Assembly: GCA_035461905.1 (NCBI GenBank)
Contig: DATHUV010000039.1
Coordinates: 1 to 18,834, forward strand
DNA length: 18,834 nucleotides
Direction of reading: 5' to 3'
Source of the DNA: SZUA-442 sp035461905
GTDB lineage: Bacteria; Actinomycetota; Acidimicrobiia; Spongiisociales; UBA5794
This document shows, piece by piece, positions 6,643-13,604 of this stretch (position 1 is the first letter of the stretch; each line of letters begins with the position of its first letter). The notes below the pieces were generated by a model. The model saw nothing but the letters and a program-made list of their open reading frames with translations. It was not told the origin of the DNA and did no database searches. Both the position numbers and the translations under genes were made by a program.

Positions 6643-6942
6643 ATGACAACGATACGAACCACATGTGAGATCTGCGGGGACGTCGAGCTCACGACATCGG
6701 ACATCTCGCTGGAACTGCACGGTTCCGGAGCCGAGGGAACGTATCGCTACACCTGCCCGTCGTGTCTTCGCATCCAGCGACGGCCCGCGTCGGCACGGGT
6801 CGTCAGCATCCTCCTCGCCACTGGTGTCAGCTACGAGATCTCGATCGGCACGGCACCCATCACGGAGCCTGAGATCGCATTGTTCGTCGCGATGCTCGAT
6901 TCCGACGACTGGTTCGGGAGACTCGTCGCCTCCGAGGGTTGA
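6643..6942 (+). CDS. Small zinc-ribbon protein of unknown function
   Basis: The 99-residue product has two CxxC knuckles, CEIC (8-11) and CPSC (38-41), spaced 26 residues apart as in a treble-clef or zinc-ribbon fold, so it probably binds one Zn ion. The remainder (about 50-99) has a hydrophobic helix-like stretch, ARVVSILLATGV, then an acidic tail, PEIALFVAMLDSDDWFGRL. There is no signal peptide or membrane segment. The start is an ATG with GGAG 6 nt upstream. I do not recognise a named family with certainty; similar short zinc-ribbon proteins occur in actinobacteria. It takes the place of tatA/tatC between pafC and helY. A role in nucleic-acid or protein binding is possible but unproven. 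A hairpin follows the gene. Confidence 0.8.
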   Translation: MTTIRTTCEICGDVELTTSDISLELHGSGAEGTYRYTCPSCLRIQRRPASARVVSILLATGVSYEISIGTAPITEPEIALFVAMLDSDDWFGRLVASEG

Positions 6943-6978
6943 CGTTCCGCCCAAGTTCCGGGGTGAGGGGCCGCGACC

Positions 6979-7002
6979 GTGCCGCCGACTCGTCGGCGGC
7001 AC
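6979..7002 (+). terminator. Perfect 10-bp hairpin, probable terminator
   Basis: GTGCCGCCGA and TCGGCGGCAC form a perfect 10-bp stem around a CTCG tetraloop, 36 nt after the zinc-ribbon stop and about 27 nt before the helY -10. No clear U tract follows (CTTCGCGTTC), which is common for intrinsic terminators in GC-rich actinobacteria. It lies in the only gap here where two transcription units plausibly meet. Confidence 0.6.
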
Positions 7003-7028
7003 CTTCGCGTTCGGAGGGAACGGGCCCC

Positions 7029-7034
7029 TAGCAT
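7029..7034 (+). promoter_or_regulatory. Putative -10 element of helY
   Basis: TAGCAT sits 9 nt before the helY ATG. No ribosome-binding site is close to the start (the nearest GGAGGG is about 25 nt away). A leaderless or near-leaderless transcript is likely. No convincing -35 is visible. Confidence 0.4.
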
Positions 7035-7043
7035 CCGCTTCCC

Positions 7044-9557
7044 ATGACCGCTGCGCCGCTCGACGCCTTCTTCGCTTCGCTTCCGTTCGAACCGGATGCG
7101 TTCCAACGCGAGGCACTCGCGTCCATCGCCGCAGGTAACTCCGTCGTGGTCACTGCCCCGACCGGCGCGGGAAAGACGCTCGTCGCCGATGGTGCCATCT
7201 CGTTGACGTTCCAGCGGGGCGTCCGCGCGTTCTACACAACGCCGATCAAGGCCCTATCCAATCAGAAGTTCAATGACCTATCGGAGGCGTACGGCCATGG
7301 AGAGGTCGGCCTCCTCACCGGTGACAACGTGATCAACGGGGACGCGCCCATCGTGGTGATGACCACCGAGGTGCTGCGCAACATGATCTACGAGGGTTCG
7401 ACCGCGCTCGAGAGGCTCGGCGTGGTCATCCTCGACGAGGTGCACTACCTCGCAGACCGGCATCGCGGCTCCGTGTGGGAGGAGGTCATCATCCACCTCG
7501 ACAGGTCCGTGCCGATCGTGTGCCTCTCCGCAACGATCGCGAACCCCGAGGAGTTCACCGGATGGGTGGATGCCAGACGGGGAAGGACCGACCTGGTGGT
7601 CGAGTCCCACCGTCCGGTTCCCCTCACGTCCATGTACATGTGGAGGGACCGCAACCACGGTGGGGCCTCGACCATGCTGCCGGTCTTCGACAGGGCGGGT
7701 CGACCCAACGGCGCCATCTCGCGCACACTCGGGAGGTCACGGGGGAGGCACCAGAGGTTCTCGACGCCCCGACGCACCGAGGTCGTCTCCGCGCTGGCCG
7801 AAGAGAAGCTCCTTCCGGTCATCTACTTCGTGTTCTCACGAAAGGGGTGTGACGCAACGGCCGAGACGATCGCGGGCGCAGGGCTCGACCTCACCACGGC
7901 CTCCGAGCAGGCTGAGATCGCCACGATCGTCGACAGGCGGGTGGCCCACCTGTCGGAGGAGGACCTGACCGTTCTCGGGTTCGAACGTTGGCGATCCCAC
8001 CTCCTCCAGGGTGCAGCGGCACACCATGCAGGACTCGTCCCCGCGTTCAAGGAGACCGTGGAGGAGCTGTTCCTGCGTGGCCTCGTGAAAGTCGTCGCCG
8101 CAACCGAGACCCTGGCTCTCGGCATCAACATGCCTGCGCGTACCGTCGTGCTCGAGTCGCTCAGCAAGTTCGACGGTGAGTCCCATGAGCTCCTCGGACC
8201 CAGCGACTACACCCAACTCACGGGGAGGGCGGGTCGACGAGGCATCGACGACCACGGTACCGCGGTCGTGCTCCACAGCCCCTACGTCCCGTTCGAACGG
8301 GTCAGCGGCATCGCTGCCACGGGCTCGAACCCCCTCCGGTCGTCGTTCGCCCCCACGTACAACATGACGGTCAACCTCATCGCCCGGTACGACGAATCCC
8401 GTGCCCACGAGCTCCTCGCCGCATCGTTTGCGAACTTCGCCGAGGGCCACCGCAGGGCCCTTCTTGCCGGAAACCTCGCCGAGCGCAGAGCGGACCTCGA
8501 GACATTCCGTGCTGCCGCGCACTGTGACAGGGGCGACATCTGGGAACTCGTGGAGAAGGGCGTCCCTTCGCGTAGCGGGCCGACGGTCGGCCTCATCGAA
8601 CCCGGATCCATCCTTCGGTTCGGGGGTACCGACCACCTCGTCATCGGCCGCTCGTATGGCGGGGACAGCCCTCGGATCGATCTCACGGACGTGGGAGGCG
8701 ACCGATCGAGGATCCGCACGAGGGATCTACCTCGCGACGCGACCCTCGTCGGGTCGTTGTCCCTCCCGATGCCGGTCCGAGCCTCCGACCACGCCTACCG
8801 CCGTGAGGCCGGCCTCCTCCTCGAGACATTCATTCCCGTCGGTGGGCCCGTTCCGCTGTACGGCGGGGCGGATGCATCGCCGGTCGCAACCTGTCCCGAC
8901 CTCGACACCCATCTGTCGTGGGTCGAACGCGCGCGACGTGCCGAAAGGGACCTCGGACGCCTCGAGCGGCGCCTTGCGAAGTCGGCCGACCACACGGTCG
9001 TCCGGGACTTTGATCGGCTCCACGGCGTCCTCGACGATCTCGGCTACACGAAGGGATGGCAGCTCGCGGAACCAGGACGTTCCTTGCGCCGCCTCTACAA
9101 CGAGTTGGACCTGCTCCTGTCCGAGTCCCTCCGCTCCGGACTCCTCGACGATCTGGACCCGGCACAGTTCGCAGCCGTCCTGTCCGTGTTCACGTATGAA
9201 TCGCGAGGGGGCGATGTGCCGCCGTCTCCGCGCTCCACATTCAGCCACACACCCCTCGATGCCATTCTCGAGGCGTGGCAACGCCTCGCCGTGATCGAGG
9301 ACCGCCACGGTGTCGAACCCACGCGTGAACCCGACGTCGGGCTCGTCGACGTGCTCCACGGTTGGGCGAGCGGCCTCGATCTCGAGGACATCTTCGAGAC
9401 GGAGGATGTCGGCGCCGGCGACTTCGTACGTTCGGCACGTCAGGTGCTCGACCTGCTGCGGCAGGTTCGTGACGGGTTCCCGCATTACGGCGCGGTCACG
9501 ACCGCGGCGATCGAGCACATCGATCGCGGCATCGTCGAAGTTGGTTTCACCCGATGA
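7044..9557 (+). CDS. helY: Ski2/Mtr4-like DEAD/DEAH-box helicase HelY
   Basis: This is a superfamily 2 ATP-dependent helicase of the Ski2-like group, probably acting on RNA in the cytoplasm. The 837-residue product carries the full motif set: Q-motif-like FQ (20-21), Walker A APTGAGKT (38-45), TTPIKALSNQKF (65-76), DEVH box (131-134), SAT (162-164) and motif VI QLTGRAGRRG (391-400). NMPARTVV and the FAPTYNMTVNLI region after motif VI are typical of the group. The last 150 or so residues fit the DSHCT domain of Mtr4/Ski2 proteins. Length is slightly below the roughly 900 residues of mycobacterial HelY. The ATG is preceded by a -10 but no ribosome-binding site. The stop overlaps the next gene by ATGA. 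Confidence 0.93.
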   Translation: MTAAPLDAFFASLPFEPDAFQREALASIAAGNSVVVTAPTGAGKTLVADGAISLTFQRGVRAFYTTPIKALSNQKFNDLSEAYGHGEVGLLTGDNVINGDAPIVVMTTEVLRNMIYEGSTALERLGVVILDEVHYLADRHRGSVWEEVIIHLDRSVPIVCLSATIANPEEFTGWVDARRGRTDLVVESHRPVPLTSMYMWRDRNHGGASTMLPVFDRAGRPNGAISRTLGRSRGRHQRFSTPRRTEVVSALAEEKLLPVIYFVFSRKGCDATAETIAGAGLDLTTASEQAEIATIVDRRVAHLSEEDLTVLGFERWRSHLLQGAAAHHAGLVPAFKETVEELFLRGLVKVVAATETLALGINMPARTVVLESLSKFDGESHELLGPSDYTQLTGRAGRRGIDDHGTAVVLHSPYVPFERVSGIAATGSNPLRSSFAPTYNMTVNLIARYDESRAHELLAASFANFAEGHRRALLAGNLAERRADLETFRAAAHCDRGDIWELVEKGVPSRSGPTVGLIEPGSILRFGGTDHLVIGRSYGGDSPRIDLTDVGGDRSRIRTRDLPRDATLVGSLSLPMPVRASDHAYRREAGLLLETFIPVGGPVPLYGGADASPVATCPDLDTHLSWVERARRAERDLGRLERRLAKSADHTVVRDFDRLHGVLDDLGYTKGWQLAEPGRSLRRLYNELDLLLSESLRSGLLDDLDPAQFAAVLSVFTYESRGGDVPPSPRSTFSHTPLDAILEAWQRLAVIEDRHGVEPTREPDVGLVDVLHGWASGLDLEDIFETEDVGAGDFVRSARQVLDLLRQVRDGFPHYGAVTTAAIEHIDRGIVEVGFTR

Positions 9558-10456
9558 CCGACTCGCAGGGGTCGGCGCGCTGGTTGATGGTGGTGAACAG
9601 CAACGCCGGTCGGGGAGCGAACCACCTGGCGACCCTCAGTGCGGCGGCGCGATCGCGGATGCTCGAGGTGGACATCGTCGCGACGCACGGCGAATCGGAC
9701 CTGCACGCGATCGTCCACGACGCCCATGCGAGTGGTGTGCGCGGTTTCGTTGCGGTCGGTGGCGACGGGACGGCGCACCACCTCTTGAATGCGCTTCCCG
9801 TGATCGATGTCGAAGACCGCGTGAGCCTGTCCGTGATCCCAACGGGGAGCGGAAGCGACTTCGTCCGGACCTTCGGCCAAGACAACGACATCGATGCAGC
9901 GATGGACCGTCTCGTCGGTGCCGAACGATATGCGATCGACGTGGGTGAGGTGACCGGATCCTTCGGGACCCGGCGGTTCATCAATGCCGCCAATGCCGGA
10001 ATCGCCGCCCAGAGTGTCGTCACTGCGGGGCGCCTGCCAAGGAGGCTCGGCACGGCGAAGTACACCATGGCGTTCTGGTTGACCCTCGCCCGGTTCCCCG
10101 GCGCAGAGGTCGACGTGAGGGTCGACCACCATCGGTTCACGGGCGAGGCGCTGAACGTCGTCATAGCGAACGGACAGTTCTTCGGGGGTGGCCTGAACGT
10201 GGCTCCCCGGGCGACCCTCGTGGACGGACGGTTCGACGTCCTCGTGTTCGCAGGCCGGCGGTCGAACGCGTTCTCGGTGATGCCGCGACTCGCGTTCGGT
10301 GCGCATCTCACCCACCGCGCCGTGCACCGATACATCGGTTCCCGTGTGTCGATCGACGGTCCCGATAGTTGGCCCATCGAGGCCGATGGGGAGCTCCTCG
10401 GGCACGGATCCGTGACAGCGCACGTCATGCCCGCGGCGATCGACTACATCGTCTGA
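9554..10456 (+). CDS. YegS/DagK-family lipid kinase
   Basis: This is an ATP-dependent lipid kinase of the diacylglycerol/sphingosine kinase family, likely phosphorylating diacylglycerol or a related lipid at the inner membrane face. The 300-residue product begins with the strand WLMVVNSNAGRG (10-21). It has the nucleotide-binding GGDGT (69-73), PTGSGSDFVRTF (96-107), INAANAGIAA, the NGQFFGGGLNVAPRATLVDGRFDV block and a C-terminal DGELLG. No membrane segment is visible; such kinases are peripheral. It starts within the helY stop (ATGA), so the two are co-translated, although no functional link is obvious. The substrate cannot be decided from sequence: diacylglycerol, a ceramide-like lipid or a phosphatidylinositol precursor are all possible. 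Confidence 0.88.
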   Translation: MTDSQGSARWLMVVNSNAGRGANHLATLSAAARSRMLEVDIVATHGESDLHAIVHDAHASGVRGFVAVGGDGTAHHLLNALPVIDVEDRVSLSVIPTGSGSDFVRTFGQDNDIDAAMDRLVGAERYAIDVGEVTGSFGTRRFINAANAGIAAQSVVTAGRLPRRLGTAKYTMAFWLTLARFPGAEVDVRVDHHRFTGEALNVVIANGQFFGGGLNVAPRATLVDGRFDVLVFAGRRSNAFSVMPRLAFGAHLTHRAVHRYIGSRVSIDGPDSWPIEADGELLGHGSVTAHVMPAAIDYIV

Positions 10457-10457
10457 C

Positions 10458-10493
10458 GATCGTGAACGATCATGTGACGGATGTGGTTATGCT
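10458..10493 (+). promoter_or_regulatory. Putative promoter with overlapping dyad, upstream of the DUF4193-type gene
   Basis: A -10-like TATGCT (10488-10493) lies 31 nt before the next ATG. Upstream, GATCGT-GA-ACGATC (10458-10471) is a perfect 14-nt dyad covering a GTGAAC similar to the pafA -35-like box, but 20 nt from the -10, longer than ideal. The dyad could be an operator. The arms are only 6 bp, so chance is a real alternative. Confidence 0.35.
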
Positions 10494-10515
10494 GCGCGCC
10501 GCGTCCTTGCCCTTC

Positions 10516-10520
10516 GGGAG
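10516..10520 (+). promoter_or_regulatory. Ribosome-binding site that sets the start of the DUF4193-type gene
   Basis: GGGAG lies 4 nt before the ATG at 10525. The frame stays open far upstream into the lipid kinase gene, but only this ATG has a ribosome-binding site, and it lies outside the upstream gene. Confidence 0.65.
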
Positions 10521-10524
10521 AATC

Positions 10525-10959
10525 ATGACTGACGACACAGACCTCGTTGAAGAAGAAGAGATCGACGAAGACCTCACCGAGGACTTCGACGAGACCCTCA
10601 TCGAGGACGATGATGAGGAGCTCGACCTCTCCGACGACGTGCTGACCGTCGCCGACGACGACGAGGACGCGGACGACGGGGATGCCGACGACGCCGATGA
10701 TGAAGAGGACGACGAGGCCCTCGACGAGCTGGAGGCCGAAGAGCTCGAGATGCTCACCGAGGATGAGTCCATCGAGACCCTCGCCGTCGACGAGGCCGCG
10801 GAGATGAGGGCGATTCGGCGGGCCGAGCTCGCGATGGAGGGCGAGGTCGTCGACGAGGCGACCAAGGACGAGTTCGTCTGCACGAGCTGTTTCCTCGTCA
10901 AGCGGACGAGCCAGCTGGCGAACAAGCGCCGCAGGATCTGCACCGACTGCGCTTCCTGA
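10525..10959 (+). CDS. DUF4193-type protein: acidic N-terminus plus C-terminal zinc ribbon
   Basis: The 144-residue product has two halves. Residues 1-94 contain 53 Asp/Glu and not one Lys, Arg or His, so this part is probably disordered and strongly negative. Residues 95-144 are mixed to basic and end in a zinc ribbon: DEFVCTSCFLV (C119, C122), a basic loop KRTSQLANKRRR, and ICTDC (C139, C142). The DEFxCxSCFLV...CxDCA C-terminus matches the actinobacterial DUF4193 family, whose function is not established. Family members I know are about 100 residues, so the acidic part is extended here. A basic zinc ribbon with an acidic tail suggests a nucleic-acid or polymerase partner, but that is inference. 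The gene stands alone between the lipid kinase and the mannosyltransferase. Confidence 0.82.
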   Translation: MTDDTDLVEEEEIDEDLTEDFDETLIEDDDEELDLSDDVLTVADDDEDADDGDADDADDEEDDEALDELEAEELEMLTEDESIETLAVDEAAEMRAIRRAELAMEGEVVDEATKDEFVCTSCFLVKRTSQLANKRRRICTDCAS

Positions 10960-10976
10960 TCCTCACACGAGGCCCG

Positions 10977-11006
10977 TTCAAGTGCCGCGGTGTACTGTCC
11001 GATACT
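10977..11006 (+). promoter_or_regulatory. Possible promoter of the mannosyltransferase gene
   Basis: TTCAAG (10977-10982), an 18-nt spacer and GATACT (11001-11006) would start transcription near 11013. That is just past the ATG at 11012 and so favours the ATG at 11027. A second -10-like TACTGT (10993-10998) has no matching -35. Confidence 0.35.
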
Positions 11007-11026
11007 CCGGTATGGGATCTTTCGAA

Positions 11027-11752
11027 ATGAGCGTGCTCGTCATCGTCCCCACGTACAACGAACGGGACAACATCCGTGAGATCGTTGGCGCTGTCAGATC
11101 CCACGGATACGACGTCCTCATCGTGGACGACGGGTCACCTGACGGAACAGGTGAGATCGCCGAGACGATCAGCGAAAGCGATGACGGTGTCCACGTGCTC
11201 CACCGTACCGAGAAGGCCGGTCTCGGTCCCGCGTACGCCGCAGGATTCCAGCGGGGACTCGACATGGGTGCGGAGATCCTGTGCGAGATCGACGCGGACT
11301 TCTCCCACGACCCGGAGGACCTCCCGAGGCTCGTCGAAGCCGTGAGGAACGGCGCCGACCTCGCCATCGGGTCCCGGTATGTCGATGGCGGGGGAACCGA
11401 GGGATGGCCGTGGCACCGTATCGCCATCTCACGTGGAGGAAACGCGTACGCCGCCCTCATGCTCGGCCTCTCGGTCAAGGATGCAACTGCGGGCTTTCGT
11501 GCGTTCCGGGACACGACGCTTCGCAAGATCGACCCGACGACGTGCGAGGCCTCCGGATACGGGTTCCAGGTCGAGATGGCGTGGCGAACCGAGAAGGCCG
11601 GCCTGTGCATCGTCGAGGTTCCCATAACCTTCCGCGAGCGTGTGCGCGGGGAGTCCAAGATGAACATGTCGATCGCCGCCGAGGCGATGGGGCTCGTCAC
11701 CAAGTGGGGATTCGGCAGGATCCGTGGCGGTCGCGGGACCCCAGCGGCCTGA
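11027..11752 (+). CDS. Polyprenol-phosphate mannosyltransferase (Ppm1/DPMS type, GT2)
   Basis: This is a family 2 glycosyltransferase that moves mannose from GDP-mannose to a polyprenyl phosphate on the cytoplasmic side of the membrane, making the donor for lipoglycan or protein mannosylation. The 241-residue product starts MSVLVIVPTYNERDNI. It has the GDP-binding DDGSPDGT (34-41), the metal-binding DADFSHDP (89-96), GSRYVDGGG and the LGLSVKDATAGFRAF block typical of dolichol-phosphate mannose synthases. No membrane helices are present, so it is the short soluble-domain type. The apolipoprotein N-acyltransferase part fused to it in M. tuberculosis Ppm1 is absent, and no such gene lies in this window. 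The start is uncertain: ATG 11027 with GGGA upstream is preferred, ATG 11012 and GTG 10982 are also in frame. Confidence 0.88.
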   Translation: MSVLVIVPTYNERDNIREIVGAVRSHGYDVLIVDDGSPDGTGEIAETISESDDGVHVLHRTEKAGLGPAYAAGFQRGLDMGAEILCEIDADFSHDPEDLPRLVEAVRNGADLAIGSRYVDGGGTEGWPWHRIAISRGGNAYAALMLGLSVKDATAGFRAFRDTTLRKIDPTTCEASGYGFQVEMAWRTEKAGLCIVEVPITFRERVRGESKMNMSIAAEAMGLVTKWGFGRIRGGRGTPAA

Positions 11753-11760
11753 GCCCTTAC

Positions 11761-11766
11761 TACCCT
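11761..11766 (+). promoter_or_regulatory. Putative -10 element before the acetyltransferase operon
   Basis: TACCCT lies 7 nt before the ATG at 11774 in the 21-nt gap after the mannosyltransferase. No ribosome-binding site is seen, so the start may be leaderless. This would be the head promoter of the long unit running to recN. No clear -35 was found. Confidence 0.35.
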
Positions 11767-11773
11767 CCCAGCC

Positions 11774-12259
11774 ATGGAACTGACCGTCCGGAGGGCGACC
11801 AACGCCGACGTCGCGCACCTCGCAGGTTTGTACAAGGACCTCGAGCGCGAGCAGACGGCGAGGAAGCCGGTGTGGGCGCTCACAGATGGCCTCGACGAGC
11901 GCGTCGACCTCGCGCTGTTCCACGCAATGCGCGCAGACGACTCCTGGCTATTCGTCGGTGAGATCGACGGCGCCACCGTGGGGTTCATCTGGGCCACGCT
12001 CGAACCAATGCTCGATCGTGCGGCCGGGGAGAGGATCGGACGCATCCGGCTCATCTACACCGAGCCCGAGGCCCGAGGTGTCGGCGTCGGCCATGTGATG
12101 CTCGAGGCGGTCCTCGACGAACTGAGGGGCATAGGAATCCGCTTCTTCGACGCCCCTGTGGGCCCTGGGCAGCGAGCGACGAAGAACTTCTTCGAGGCGC
12201 ACGGCTTCGCCGCGCGGTCCATCATCATGCATCACGCCGATGCCGAGCCCCGTGACTGA
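11774..12259 (+). CDS. GNAT-family N-acetyltransferase
   Basis: This is an acetyl-CoA-dependent acetyltransferase of unknown substrate. The 161-residue product fits a single GNAT domain: the N-terminal strand MELTVRRATNADVAHLAGLY, a central WLFVGEIDGATVGFIWA, and the acetyl-CoA binding motif RGVGVGHVMLEAVLDELR (101-118, R101, G102, G104, G106), then NFFEAHGFAARSIIM at the end, the usual last strand and helix. No antibiotic-resistance or ribosomal-protein (RimI-like) signature is clear. It is the first gene of a compact unit and its end overlaps the peptidase gene by 20 nt. The substrate could be a protein N-terminus or a small amine; I cannot choose between these. Confidence 0.85.
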   Translation: MELTVRRATNADVAHLAGLYKDLEREQTARKPVWALTDGLDERVDLALFHAMRADDSWLFVGEIDGATVGFIWATLEPMLDRAAGERIGRIRLIYTEPEARGVGVGHVMLEAVLDELRGIGIRFFDAPVGPGQRATKNFFEAHGFAARSIIMHHADAEPRD

Positions 12260-13604
12260 GCCCTGGGCATCCGCCGCCGTCGATCTGACGGTGTCGCTCA
12301 TTCAGAACGCGTGTGTCAACACCGGACAACCCGACTCCGGGAACGAGATCGCCTCGGTTCGGACGATCCAGGAGTTCCTCGGCGAGGACGGTCTCGTCAT
12401 CGAGCCGCATCCCGGTCGTGCATCGGTGGTCTATCGGGTTCCCGGCACGGATCCCACGGCGCCACGGCTCCTGCTGATCCCCCATCTCGACGTGGTGCCT
12501 GCAAGCCCCGAGGAGTGGACCCACCCACCATTCGACGGTGTACGGGCAGATGGCATGGTCTGGGGGAGGGGAGCGGTGGACATGCTCAACGTGACGGCCG
12601 CAATGGTCTGCGTGTACCGGGCACTGCGCGACCGCGACCTTCCTGCGCCGCTCGGCGACATCATCATCGCAGCCGTTGCAGACGAGGAGGCAGGCGGTGT
12701 CTACGGCGCACAGCATCTCGTCGAGGAGCACTGGGACCGCATCGCCTGTGACTTCGTGCTCACCGAGGTCGCATGTCCGACCCTTCCGGGGCCACCAACA
12801 CCGTCATTGCCCGTCACGGTCGCCGAGAAGGGGCCGGCATGGCGGTCATTCACGGCAAGGGGCGTGGCAGGCCACGGTAGCCAGCCGTATGGAAGGGACA
12901 ATGCAGTCCTGAACCTCGCAACGGCATTCGCCAGGATCGGGGCAGCAGACCAGCCGGTCGCCATCACCGACGAGTGGCTCGCGTTCGTGCCGTACCTGCC
13001 CGTTGCCGGCGACCTCAGGGATCGGCTCTCGAATGCCGATACGGTCGACGACGCCATCGCCGAGATCGCCTCCTCGGACCCCACCCTTGCCCGCTGGGTG
13101 CACGCCTGCACGCACCTGACCTTCTCGCCAAACGTGCTGGTCGGCGGATCCAAGGCGAACGTCGTCCCGAGTTCGGCGGTTGGCGACATCGACGTGCGGT
13201 TGCTGCCCGGTCAGGACCACACCGACGTCGATGACCACCTTCGCAAGGTCCTCGGGCCCGCTCTCTATGACGAGATGATCATCGAACCCGTCCTCGAGAT
13301 GGCAGCAAACACATCCCCGACGTCCGGGCCGCTGTGGGAGGCGATCGGGGATGCGGCCGAGGTCCACCTCGGTTCGCCGTCCCTCGCCCCGACGATGACG
13401 CCCGTGACGACGGATGCACGGTTCTTCCGTGCCCGGGGTATCCCCTCATACGGGGTGGGCCTGTTCGACGACACGATGACCCTCGCCCAGATGCTCGGCA
13501 TGTTCCACGGGGCGGACGAGCGGGTCTCGGAGGAGTCGATCCTGAGAACCACTGAATTCCTGGGCGATGTGGTGACGGCGCTCTCCGCGCGGTTGGCCGG
13601 ATGA
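12240..13604 (+). CDS. M20-family zinc metallopeptidase (DapE/ArgE/carboxypeptidase-like)
   Basis: This is a di-zinc amidohydrolase of the M20 family. The 454-residue product has the expected ligands: H82 with D84 (PHLDVVP), D114 (GRGAVD), catalytic and metal glutamates E149-E150 (ADEEAGG), and H423 near the C-terminus (FHGADERV). The insert between about residues 210 and 330 (GHGSQPYGRDNA to PSSAVGDIDVRLLPG) is the dimerisation lid domain. Length and layout resemble actinobacterial M20 proteins annotated as DapE2-like, but the substrate is unknown: a dipeptide, an N-acyl amino acid or a succinyl-diaminopimelate are possible. The ATG overlaps the GNAT gene by 20 nt; an in-frame GTG at 12252 would shorten this to 8 nt. 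The stop overlaps the next gene by 4 nt. Confidence 0.88.
   Translation: MPSPVTEPWASAAVDLTVSLIQNACVNTGQPDSGNEIASVRTIQEFLGEDGLVIEPHPGRASVVYRVPGTDPTAPRLLLIPHLDVVPASPEEWTHPPFDGVRADGMVWGRGAVDMLNVTAAMVCVYRALRDRDLPAPLGDIIIAAVADEEAGGVYGAQHLVEEHWDRIACDFVLTEVACPTLPGPPTPSLPVTVAEKGPAWRSFTARGVAGHGSQPYGRDNAVLNLATAFARIGAADQPVAITDEWLAFVPYLPVAGDLRDRLSNADTVDDAIAEIASSDPTLARWVHACTHLTFSPNVLVGGSKANVVPSSAVGDIDVRLLPGQDHTDVDDHLRKVLGPALYDEMIIEPVLEMAANTSPTSGPLWEAIGDAAEVHLGSPSLAPTMTPVTTDARFFRARGIPSYGVGLFDDTMTLAQMLGMFHGADERVSEESILRTTEFLGDVVTALSARLAG

Noticed and set aside
9911..9936. TCGTCGGTG-N8-TATGCG, similar to the PafBC-type promoter TTGTCRGTG-N8-TAN3T
   Set aside because: It lies within the lipid kinase coding region, the -10 lacks its final T, and no gene starts downstream; probably chance.
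10369..10524. Upstream extension of the DUF4193-type frame into the lipid kinase gene
   Set aside because: It overlaps the conserved kinase C-terminus in another frame, is Arg-rich and unlike the rest of the protein; GGGAG marks the ATG at 10525.
10470..10943. Minus-strand open frame encoding a serine-rich protein
   Set aside because: The serine runs are the reverse complement of Asp/Glu codons of the acidic DUF4193-type gene; no ribosome-binding site or family signal.
10978..12054. A 358-codon minus-strand open frame spanning the mannosyltransferase and GNAT genes
   Set aside because: It crosses two clear genes and their gap, with an Arg/Ser/Pro-rich translation typical of a shadow frame.
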